Part shown: positions 1 to 7,325 of the stretch, one piece after another
Layout of the letters: the number at the start of each line of letters is the position of its first letter
Position numbering within the stretch: the stretch's first letter is position 1
Assembly: GCF_013201705.1 (NCBI RefSeq)
Contig: NZ_CP053837.1
Span: 1,426,001-1,490,000, forward strand
Origin: Aliarcobacter faecis
Lineage (GTDB): Bacteria; Campylobacterota; Campylobacteria; Campylobacterales; Arcobacteraceae
Direction of reading: 5' to 3'
DNA length: 64,000 bases
The notes under the pieces: model-generated
Told to the model about the DNA's origin: nothing
The model's database searches: none
Seen by the model: only the letters and a program-made list of their open reading frames with translations
Made by a program: the position numbers and the translations under genes

Positions 1-2
1 AA

Positions 3-770
3 AATGGAGTTATTTTACAGAATAGTTCAACTCAACTATTAAATAATGTAAATATTTTAAATAGCGCTTCAAATAAAGCAGCTGTTGCTCTTGAAGAAAC
101 AGCTGCTGCAATAGAAGAGATAACAGGAAATATAAGACAATCAAATCAAAATATCTCTTCTATGACATCTTTAGCAAATAACTTAAATAAGTCTTCAAAA
201 GATGGAGAGCAACTAGCACATAAAACTACAAATGCTATGCAAAATATAAATAATCAAGTTGAAATGATAAATGAAGCTATTACAGTTATTGATAATATTG
301 CATTCCAAACAAATATTTTATCTTTAAATGCAGCAGTAGAAGCAGCAACAGCAGGAGAAGCTGGAAAAGGTTTTGCTGTGGTTGCACAAGAAGTAAGAAA
401 TCTAGCAACAAGAAGTGCTGAAGCTGCAAAAGAGATAAAAAATTTGGTTGAGAAAGCAAAAGAGATTACAAGTAATGGAAGAGATATTGCAAATAATATG
501 ATAGATGGTTACTCAAAATTAAACAGTGATATAAATTTAACTATTGACTTAATAAGTAGTGTTCAAGGTGCAAGTAAAGAACAACTTTTAGGAATTGAAC
601 AGATAAATAATGCTATCAACTCTCTAGATAAACAAACTCAAGATAATGCAAATGTTGCATCTTTAACTAAAGAAATAGCACAAAGTACAGATAAAATAGC
701 AAAAATAATTGTTGAAGATACAAATAATAAAGAGTTTATAGGAAAAAATAGTATAAAAAAGACTTCATAA
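3..770 (+). CDS. Methyl-accepting chemotaxis protein, C-terminal part
   Basis: This is the cytoplasmic signalling end of a chemoreceptor. The reading frame is open to the left edge, so the sensor domain lies outside the window. The conserved hairpin tip that contacts CheA and CheW is visible ([19 protein letters not shown], followed by [15 protein letters not shown]). It is flanked by heptad-rich helices with [12 protein letters not shown]-type methylation segments. The C-terminus [12 protein letters not shown] resembles that of the MCP at 2585-4672, suggesting related receptors. The gene runs towards that MCP, with the IS256 remnant between them. The family assignment is secure; the ligand cannot be told. 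Confidence 0.95.
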   Translation, partial: NGVILQNSSTQLLNNVNILNSASNKAAVALEETAAAIEEITGNIRQSNQNISSMTSLANNLNKSSKDGEQLAHKTTNAMQNINNQVEMINEAITVIDNIAFQTNILSLNAAVEAATAGEAGKGFAVVAQEVRNLATRSAEAAKEIKNLVEKAKEITSNGRDIANNMIDGYSKLNSDINLTIDLISSVQGASKEQLLGIEQINNAINSLDKQTQDNANVASLTKEIAQSTDKIAKIIVEDTNNKEFIGKNSIKKTS

Positions 771-820
771 AATAAGTAATGGCAAAAGGATAGATGATGT
801 AGAGCTTATAAAATATCGCT

Positions 821-839
821 GTTAGAAATTCCGTGTCAA
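821..839 (+). repeat. IS256 left terminal inverted repeat
   Basis: The left end begins GTTAGAAATTCCGTGTCAA. It pairs with the reverse complement of 2219-2237 at 16 of 19 positions and marks the outer edge of the element, 71 bp before the transposase start. Confidence 0.7.
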
Positions 840-1407
840 TCTGATAAAATAATATCAAGGATGGTCCTCGTTCCTGCGGGGTTACACGACAATGGAAGAG
901 AGAATAAACTTTGACTTTAATGAAGTTTTAGAACAATTTAAAAATGGTAAAAATTTTACAGGTAAAGATGGACTTTTAGCTCCACTTATCAAACAACTAA
1001 CAGAAGCTACTTTAGAAGCAGAAGTAGAATCACATATTGCTAATGATATCCTTTCTGGAACAAGAAATAGAAAAAATGGTGTAAATAAAAAAACTATTAA
1101 AGGTCTATCTGATGGTTCTTTTGAACTTGAAACACCAAGAGATAGGAATGGAACATTCGAACCTCAAATAGTAAAAAAACATCAGACTACAATCTCAAAT
1201 GAAATAGAAGAAAAAATACTTTCAATGTATGGACTTGGAATGAGTTATACAGATATATCTTCACATATTGAATAGATATATCAAGTATCTATTTCAACTG
1301 CAACAATAAGTACTATTACTGATAAAATTATAGATAGAGTAAAAGCTTGGCAAAGTAGACCATTAGATTCTATATATCCATTTGTTTGGTTAGATGCAAT
1401 ACATTAT

Positions 1408-1430
1408 CTTGTGCTTGCACTCTCTTCGAG
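1408..1430 (+). repeat. 23-nt insertion, copy 1
   Basis: This copy begins CTTGTGCTTGCACT and ends TCGAG. It interrupts the transposase between the Tyr codon TAT (1405-1407) and AAA ATC AAA (from 1431). Taking out exactly these 23 nt restores DAIHY-KIKDGG. It contains the palindrome GTGC-TT-GCAC and is followed immediately by AAAATC. No flanking bases are duplicated. Confidence 0.9.
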
Positions 1431-1750
1431 AAAATCAAAGATGGTGGGAAATATGTTTCAAAAGCTGTTTACACAGTTTTAGGTGTAAATATGGAAGGCA
1501 AAAAAGATATATTAGGACTTTACCTTTCAGAGTCTGAAGGAGCTAACTTCTGGCTTTCAGTTCTTACAGATTTAAACAATAGAGGCTTACAAGATATTTT
1601 AATTGCATCTGTTGATGGATTAAAAGGATTTCCAGAAGCAATAAAAACTATTTTTCCTAAAACAGAAGTGCAACTTTGTATTATTCATCAAATAAGAAAT
1701 TCTATTCGTTATGTTGCTGCCAAGAATCATAAAGAGTTCATGAAAGATTT

Positions 1751-1773
1751 CTTGTGCTTGCACTTTCTTTGAG
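1751..1773 (+). repeat. 23-nt insertion, copy 2
   Basis: This copy has the same orientation and length as copy 1 and begins with the same 14 bases. It differs from copy 1 at element positions 15 (T for C) and 20 (T for C). It splits a Leu codon (TT at 1749-1750, A at 1774), and its removal restores MKDLKPVYQ. It is followed by AAAACC, again without target duplication. Confidence 0.9.
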
Positions 1774-2125
1774 AAAACCAGTTTATCAAGCAGTTTCAAA
1801 AGAAGTAGCAGAAGAAGCACTTTTAGCCTTAGATGAAAAGTGGGGAAAACTTTATCCAATAGTGCTTCAATCTTGGAATAATAAATGGGAGAATTTATCT
1901 GTTTATTTCAAATACCCACCAGAGATTAGAAAAGTAATTTATACAACAAATATTATTGAATCAGTACATAGACAATTTAGGAAACTTACTAAGACTAAAG
2001 GTGCATTTCCAAATGAGAACAGCTTATTAAAATTGCTTTATATGGGAATGAAAAATGCTACAAAAAAGTGGAATATGCCAATGTGGAACTGGAACTTAAC
2101 ACTTTCACAATTAGCAATATTTTTT

Positions 2126-2148
2126 CTCACAGAGAGTGCAAGCACAAG
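2126..2148 (-). repeat. 23-nt insertion, copy 3, inverted
   Basis: The reverse complement begins with the same 14 bases as copies 1 and 2 and ends TGTGAG. It differs from copy 1 at element positions 19 and 20. On the plus strand it follows a T-run (2120-2125), so in element orientation it too is followed by AAAA. Removing it restores QLAIFF-EGRLDSELKI and the natural stop at 2179-2181. Confidence 0.9.
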
Positions 2149-2218
2149 GAAGGTAGATTGGATAGTGAACTTAAAATTTAAGTTTGGGTGTGATAGGATT
2201 TCTCCTATCAGAATTACT

Positions 2219-2237
2219 TTGACACGAAATATTTAAC
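2219..2237 (-). repeat. IS256 right terminal inverted repeat
   Basis: Read on the minus strand this is GTTAAATATTTCGTGTCAA, matching the left end at 16 of 19 positions. It lies 37 bp after the restored transposase stop. Confidence 0.7.
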
Positions 2238-2584
2238 GGTCTCTTTTAAAGAGATTTTTACATTTTCTAGGATAGTATCTGTGTCAGCCTCAGATAATTT
2301 ATCAAGCCCTCCTTCAAATTAGATACCTAATTGAGAAATAGTTAAACTCAAATTTTTAATTAGTATAATCCATTTTTGTTCGGCATTTTCTATACCTATA
2401 AATAGCAATTTTAAAAGACTTTTATCCCCCTTTTATTCTTAGTTGATTTTCTAAATTGTATGCACTAATTCAATAATATTTATTGTATAAATTACTCTTA
2501 TTAGATCTTCTTATTTATTAATTTCATACAACCTATATCTTTTAATAATTTAGGGGTTACTATATTTTTACAATTCATTTTCAA
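2238..2584. other. Non-coding gap with a possible decayed minus-strand coding remnant
   Basis: There is no intact gene in this 347-bp gap between the IS end and the downstream MCP stop. On the minus strand a broken phrase can be read across about 2240-2390 (KWIILIKNLSLTISQLGI, stop, FEGGLDKLSEADTDTILE). Its pattern resembles the C-terminal W-x-N-x-L-x-x-x-Q-L part of IS256-type transposases. This could be a remnant of a second, older element, but the match is short and could be chance. Confidence 0.35.
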
Positions 2585-4672
2585 TTAAAAACTTTCCCAT
2601 TCATCATTTGAAGTATTAGATTTTATTGAAGTAACTTTTGTATCTTTTTGAATAGATTTTACGAGTTTATCATTAGCATTATTACTACTTACAGATTTTT
2701 TAATACTTCTACTACCAACTATATTTATCTCTTTAGCCTTTACTTCATCTTTTCCTATAAACTCTTTAGAATTAGCATTACTTACAACCAATTTTGCTAT
2801 ATCATCTGTTACTACTGCTACATCTTGTGTTTGACTTGCTATCATAGCATTTTGTTGTGTTTGCTGATCTAATTGATTTACTGCATCATTAATTTGTTCA
2901 ATCCCCATAAGTTGCTCTTTACTTGCCATTTCAACATCTTTAATCAAATTTATAGTTTGGTCAATAGAGTTATTTAATCCTTCATAACCTTTTATCATAT
3001 TATTAGCTATATCTTTACCTTCATTTGCTTTCAAAGTTGCATTTTCAACAATATTTTTTATCTCTCTTGCTGCTTCTGCACTTCTACTTGCCAAATTCCT
3101 TACTTCTCCAGCAACAACTGCAAACCCTTTTCCAGCTTCCCCTGCTGTTGCTGCTTCTACCGCTGCATTTAAAGATAAAATATTTGTTTGGAATGCTATT
3201 TGATCTATTACACTTATTGATTCATTAATTAGATTTACTTGTTTATTTATTTCATCCATTGCTATTGTTGTTTGACTTGCTAACTTTTCACCTTGACTTG
3301 ATGCTTTTGTTATTTCATCTGAATATTGAGCCATTTTTGCAATATTTTCTGTATTATTTCTTATATTACTTGTTATCTCTTCTAATGCTGCTGCTGTCTC
3401 TTCCAAACTTGCTGCTGCTTCATTTGAACTTAGGTTCAATTTATCTACATTTGAAAGTAAGATATTTGAACTATTTTCTAAAGTCAATCCATTAGCTTTA
3501 TTCTCTTTTAGCATAGTTGTTATTGAATCACCTAGACTATTTACACCATTTGCTAATTTTAATAGATGCTCTTTTAAGCCTTTCTGATCTATTTTATTTA
3601 AATAATTATAACTTGCATATTGCTCTAATATTTTTAATACATTATCTATATTATTTTCTAAATTATTTGCCATCTTATTTAAAACTGATTTTAACTCCAT
3701 TAATGCTGGATTATTAACATTTAAGTTTAATCTTTGACATAAATCTCCTTGTTCGAACTCGCTTAATACTGCTATTGTCTCATCTATTAATCTTCTATCT
3801 TCTTCTATTCCCATTTTTGCTTTATCTATATTTGTATTTAAGACTTTTGCCATTTGACCAAATTCATCTTTTGAGTAATTCTCTATTTTATGAATTTCTT
3901 GTGTTTCTGCATTTAAATATCTAAAAAATTCATCTAAAGTATTTTGGAATATATTTAAAGGTTTAATAATAATTTTATTTAAAGATGGAACAATTATTAA
4001 AATTAACCCAATTGATATAATAATTGTTATTACAACTGCTATAAATAATAACTTATTAATATCATTATTTACATCTTCTCTTAATACATCTATCCCTTTT
4101 TTAATATCATCTGCATAAATTCCAGTAACTAAAACCCAATTAAACTCAGCAATATAAATAGATGATGCCATTTTTAATGTAATTTCTTTTGTAGTTGGAT
4201 TTTCATAATAATATGTTATATATTTTTGTTCTTTTGCATATTTAATTAAATCTTCTCTAAAAGGATAACCCTTTGCATCAGGTGCTTTTATATCTGTTTT
4301 TTGATTATTTAACTTTTGATTTGGATGAAATCCAAAATAGTACCCATCTTCTCTTTTTTCATAAGCAAAAAAATACCCACTTTTATCATCTAAATATCTT
4401 ATTCCATTTAAAAGTTCTATAACTTTTAATTTTGCAACCTCTATATCTTGCTCTTTTGCAATTATAGTGTCAATCATACTTTTAGCGACTTCAAATTCAT
4501 GTTTTATTAAAGCCTCTTTCTCTTTAGTAATTGCAACTTCAAATTTCTTTAAAGTCTCATTTAAAGTATTTTGAGTTCTGGAAAAATTGACACTAGAAAG
4601 TATAAAAATACCAATTATAAAAGGTATCATTGTTATTCCAAAAATCTTAACTTTTAATGAATTTATATTCAT
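2585..4672 (-). CDS. Cache-domain methyl-accepting chemotaxis protein
   Basis: This is a full-length transmembrane chemoreceptor of 695 residues. It has an N-terminal membrane helix (about 10-27), a periplasmic single-Cache-type sensor (about 35-200, with the motif [19 protein letters not shown]), a second membrane helix (about 210-232), HAMP-like helices, and a long cytoplasmic coiled-coil. The hairpin tip ([20 protein letters not shown]) contacts CheA/CheW. The ATG is preceded by AGGAG, which supports the start. The last residues, DEWESF, do not form the aromatic pentapeptide that tethers CheR in enterics. It converges on the IS256 copy. Small organic acids are common ligands of this sensor type, but the ligand is unknown here. 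Confidence 0.95.
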   Translation of the reverse strand: MNINSLKVKIFGITMIPFIIGIFILSSVNFSRTQNTLNETLKKFEVAITKEKEALIKHEFEVAKSMIDTIIAKEQDIEVAKLKVIELLNGIRYLDDKSGYFFAYEKREDGYYFGFHPNQKLNNQKTDIKAPDAKGYPFREDLIKYAKEQKYITYYYENPTTKEITLKMASSIYIAEFNWVLVTGIYADDIKKGIDVLREDVNNDINKLLFIAVVITIIISIGLILIIVPSLNKIIIKPLNIFQNTLDEFFRYLNAETQEIHKIENYSKDEFGQMAKVLNTNIDKAKMGIEEDRRLIDETIAVLSEFEQGDLCQRLNLNVNNPALMELKSVLNKMANNLENNIDNVLKILEQYASYNYLNKIDQKGLKEHLLKLANGVNSLGDSITTMLKENKANGLTLENSSNILLSNVDKLNLSSNEAAASLEETAAALEEITSNIRNNTENIAKMAQYSDEITKASSQGEKLASQTTIAMDEINKQVNLINESISVIDQIAFQTNILSLNAAVEAATAGEAGKGFAVVAGEVRNLASRSAEAAREIKNIVENATLKANEGKDIANNMIKGYEGLNNSIDQTINLIKDVEMASKEQLMGIEQINDAVNQLDQQTQQNAMIASQTQDVAVVTDDIAKLVVSNANSKEFIGKDEVKAKEINIVGSRSIKKSVSSNNANDKLVKSIQKDTKVTSIKSNTSNDEWESF

Positions 4673-4883
4673 TGTAATACTCCTACATATTAAATCCTAT
4701 ATAATAGAAATAATTATCTCTAATCTTTCCATTACAGTACTAAGGTATTTTATTATAATTATTTTTTGTGTATTTTAGAAACAAATCTTTAGTATAGTAG
4801 AAAATAAGCTCTTCTTTATATCTCTTTAACTATAGAAACTTTTAATATTAAGCCTTTTGCATAATTGAGTTTTTTATCTGTTT

Positions 4884-5411
4884 TTATAATATAGTTAGAT
4901 TACTATCTTTTTCTACATAATCCATATCATTTATAGAAGATTGTTTTACTATATTAGCACTCAATGATTTTACTTTTACTTTTTCATAGAGTGGTTTTTC
5001 TATTATTGGAATAGTTACACTATTTGTTTTTAATCCACCATAAGATATATTTGGGTTTACTGATTTTGAGTTTAGGTATATACCACTTTGATTTACTGTT
5101 ATTACATTCCCTTTACTTCTTATTGACACTCCTTGTGTTCCAACTAATTCTATTATCTTTGCTTCTTGTTTTATTGACTTTGAGTTTATATGAAAATTCT
5201 CTTTTACATCAATTCTAAAATCTTTATCTATTTGTTTAAAGAGATTTTGAAGGTATTTTAGTTTTACATCTTTTTCTACATAAGTAATCTTATTACCTTT
5301 TACTCTTTGTATAAAATCCTTTTCTATTAGTTCTTTTATTGTGTTTTTTACTCTTATATTTAAATCTTCATTAGCAACGAGAATATTAATATCTATTTTT
5401 TCATTATAAAT
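4884..5411 (-). pseudogene. Orphan vgrG needle/tail fragment
   Basis: This frame follows the stop of the upstream 171-residue protein without any start codon until ATG 5129. From 5376 to 4925 it is an indel-free, about 98 percent identical copy of 8614-8163 inside vgrG. It encodes the end of the beta-helical needle and the start of the tail (VSIRSKGNVITVNQSGIYL). After the repeat it switches to a short unrelated tail ending DSNLTIL and a stop. It is probably the displaced 3' end of an earlier vgrG allele, left behind when an effector cassette was acquired, comparable to orphan Rhs tips. Separate translation from 5129 (81 residues) is possible but unsupported. Confidence 0.8.
4925..5376 (-). 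repeat. 452-bp direct repeat, downstream copy
   Basis: It matches 8163-8614 with a constant offset of 3238 bp, no indels and roughly ten mismatches counted by eye. Both copies lie in the same orientation. They bracket the vgrG tail extension, the GH19 effector and both candidate immunity genes. Confidence 0.9.
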
Positions 5412-5927
5412 CTAATTTCCAACTTTTTTTAAAACTAAAATTACATCAGTTTGTCTATAGAAATACCATAAATCATTATTATCTATTTCAAAAATACCTG
5501 AATGGTAAGATTGTTCTAAATCATCTTTATTTTCATAAACTTTTAATAATTTTATAAAATCTCTATTCATACCAAAACCTGAAAAATCACTATAGTTTCT
5601 ATCTGGAACATTACCTTCTTCTTTATATCGTTTTATACACTCTATTTTATATATAGGATTTTTTATAGCTTCCTTATCTTGCCAAGAAGGCTCTTTATAT
5701 TCCTCTTTTGTGATTATATACTCACTTCCAATGTTTTTTGAAACTATCATCTCTTCAAGATTTTTATCATAAAAAGAAGAACTTTTCCCAAAAAAATCTA
5801 CAATATAAATACCCAAATAACTTTCTATAGAGTCTTGATTACACTCTTTTTGCATTTTTAAATCTACTTCATCTGCACTTAATATTTTTATAAATATTAA
5901 TAATAGAATAAATAGTTTTTCTAACAT
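5412..5927 (-). CDS. Exported small protein, candidate T6SS immunity protein
   Basis: This 171-residue protein has a hydrophobic start, MLEKLFILLLIFIKILSADE, that looks like a Sec signal cleaved near residue 18, so a periplasmic location is likely. I do not recognise the fold. The body is acidic and contains paired aromatic and charged residues. It lies 2 bp after the stop of the 195-residue gene and is last in the vgrG-effector transcription unit. The position is that of a self-protection protein against the periplasmic cell-wall hydrolase encoded upstream. It could be a second immunity protein or an orphan immunity gene from a previous effector. The role is inferred from context only. Confidence 0.6.
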   Translation of the reverse strand: MLEKLFILLLIFIKILSADEVDLKMQKECNQDSIESYLGIYIVDFFGKSSSFYDKNLEEMIVSKNIGSEYIITKEEYKEPSWQDKEAIKNPIYKIECIKRYKEEGNVPDRNYSDFSGFGMNRDFIKLLKVYENKDDLEQSYHSGIFEIDNNDLWYFYRQTDVILVLKKVGN

Positions 5928-5929
5928 TC

Positions 5930-6517
5930 TTAATCTTTTTTCTTATTTAGGCATTTTTGTATTTTAATTTTTATATCTTCTGTATTATCATCTTCACTAT
6001 ATATACAAGTTAATGGAGTATTTTCATAAAGTAAATTTTGTAATTCGATAAAGTCTAAGATTATATATATATATTTATCTTTAAACTCTTTATAATATAT
6101 CTCAACAGCATAATCTTCTTGAAAACTCCTTCCAACCTGTTTCATTGATATGACTTTTATATTTTCTTTACATTCTTTTATTTCCAAATCAGTATAAGAC
6201 CCCATAGAAGTATTAATAAATTTAAGCATTATAGTATCATCATCTATTTGTTTTATTTCATTTATTGAATGATATGGGAATACTGAATAATAATCATCTG
6301 TAAATATAAAACTACGAAGTGGTAATTTTATTTTAAGTTCTTTATTAAATATTTCTAAATTCTCATAAATATAACAAGTACCATATTCAATACAAGTTTT
6401 TTCTATCTCTTCTTTATTATTAAAAACTTTTTCATTATTATATATAGTATTTATCTTTACATCTTCTCCATATAAATTAAATATAAATAATAATATTAAG
6501 ATTAGTTTTAATTTCAT
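5930..6517 (-). CDS. Exported small protein, likely immunity protein for the GH19 effector
   Basis: This 195-residue protein begins MKLKLILILLFIFNLYGED, a clear Sec signal peptide. The mature part contains several Cys (for example KTCIEYGTCYIYEN near residue 45) that could form disulfides in the periplasm. It starts one base after the stop of the effector gene, so the two are translationally linked. No family is recognised. The expected job is binding and blocking the adjacent GH19-like hydrolase when it arrives in the periplasm from sister cells. That role is inferred from gene order and export signal. Confidence 0.65.
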   Translation of the reverse strand: MKLKLILILLFIFNLYGEDVKINTIYNNEKVFNNKEEIEKTCIEYGTCYIYENLEIFNKELKIKLPLRSFIFTDDYYSVFPYHSINEIKQIDDDTIMLKFINTSMGSYTDLEIKECKENIKVISMKQVGRSFQEDYAVEIYYKEFKDKYIYIILDFIELQNLLYENTPLTCIYSEDDNTEDIKIKIQKCLNKKKD

Positions 6518-6518
6518 T

Positions 6519-7325
6519 TTAATTTACTCCAAAAAATTCTTTTATCCATTTTGTATATTCCTGCCTCTCTTTTAAATTATTTATTCCCCCATTAATAATT
6601 TTTGTAACTTCCATAATATCATTATTTGATAATCCCTTATCCATATATTCCATTAATTTTATTTTATTTGTTTCTCCTTTTAATCCTATTGTTGAAAACC
6701 AACCTGCTGAGTCAAAAGCATAAAATAAATCTGTTGATAGTTTTTTTGTAAAAGGAATAAGTTTATTAATATAAAATTCTTCATTAAGGATAGTGTTATT
6801 ATTAAGTACAGCTTTTACTGAAGTATATTTACCTTTTCTTAATTTATTAAAAATATCATAATAATTTGTATTATAGATATAATCATAATACCCTAGATAG
6901 TTATAATCGTGAGTTAGTTGTTTCATTCCTCTTCCTCTAAAATCACAACCTCCATCATAACCATTACATTTTCCAGATGCTTCTTGTAAAGCCCTGAAAC
7001 TCATAGTTTCTAAATACATTTGTGCTAAAAAATGTATTCTTCTATAACAAGTAGTTATTTGATATTTTTTAAACATCTTATTCATTTCATTAACAAATAA
7101 TTCAATCTTTTTTTCATTATCTTTTAAAATATCATTTTTATTTATAATAATATCTGTAATTTGTTCTTCTCTCTTTAAATCAAAAAAACTTTCTTTATAG
7201 GTCTTAAGATTTTGTTTATCCCTTAAAAAATATATCAATTCAATAAATGTTTTTACATTTAAAGAACAATTCCCAACTTTAATAGTAACTTCTCTACAAC
7301 AATTTAAAATTTCATTATTTTTCAT
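6519..7325 (-). CDS. GH19-like peptidoglycan/chitin hydrolase, probable T6SS effector
   Basis: This 268-residue protein carries a glycoside hydrolase 19 (lysozyme/chitinase) core. The signature FLAQMYLETMSF places a likely catalytic Glu at residue 106. It is followed by RGRGMKQLTHDYNYLGYYDY (130-149), matching the GRG-x-x-QL-x-x-NY motif of the family. The first 90 or so residues are lysine/asparagine-rich and may dock it on the spike. There is no signal peptide, as expected for cargo injected by VgrG. Its start overlaps the end of vgrG by 11 bp. Bacterial GH19 relatives act on peptidoglycan, so the target is probably a competitor's wall. The family call is fairly firm; effector status is inferred from context. 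Confidence 0.8.
   Translation of the reverse strand: MKNNEILNCCREVTIKVGNCSLNVKTFIELIYFLRDKQNLKTYKESFFDLKREEQITDIIINKNDILKDNEKKIELFVNEMNKMFKKYQITTCYRRIHFLAQMYLETMSFRALQEASGKCNGYDGGCDFRGRGMKQLTHDYNYLGYYDYIYNTNYYDIFNKLRKGKYTSVKAVLNNNTILNEEFYINKLIPFTKKLSTDLFYAFDSAGWFSTIGLKGETNKIKLMEYMDKGLSNNDIMEVTKIINGGINNLKERQEYTKWIKEFFGVN

Larger units (their letters stand above)
892..2181 (+). pseudogene. IS256-family transposase, broken by a stop codon and three 23-nt insertions
   Basis: Conceptual removal of 1408-1430, 1751-1773 and 2126-2148 gives one reading frame of 406 residues, a standard IS256 transposase length, ending RLDSELKI. The catalytic context is recognisable: FVWLDAIHY around the first Asp, DILIASVDGLKGF around the second, and TNIIESVHRQFR near the Glu. 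Each insertion shifts the frame because 23 is not a multiple of 3. In addition codon 1273-1275 is TAG, inside SSHIE-stop-IYQVS, where family members continue without interruption. It starts at ATG 892 after a GC-rich segment (861-885). The protein can only be made as fragments, so this is a pseudogene. Confidence 0.93.
821..2237 (+). mobile_element. IS256-family insertion sequence, inactivated
   Basis: A 1417-bp element encodes a Mutator-type DDE transposase between imperfect 19-bp terminal inverted repeats that agree at 16 positions. Without the three 23-nt insertions it would be 1348 bp, a normal IS256-family length. The 9 bases outside each end (812-820 and 2238-2246) do not match, so no target-site duplication is seen. 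This suggests an old or rearranged copy. It sits between the 3' ends of two chemoreceptor genes and is not expected to move by itself. Confidence 0.85.

Noticed and set aside
1408-2148. The 23-mers as translational bypass elements skipped by the ribosome
   Set aside because: No matching take-off and landing codons flank the inserts, one copy is inverted, and an unrelated TAG stops the frame anyway.
1408-2148. The 23-mers as adapter or primer contamination
   Set aside because: The copies differ at three positions, occur in both orientations and insert at clean, frame-restorable points, which is unlike library artefacts. A read check would settle it.
1408-2148. The 23-mers as a CRISPR array
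   Set aside because: Spacing is irregular (about 320 and 352 bp), the intervening DNA is transposase coding sequence, and no cas genes are nearby.
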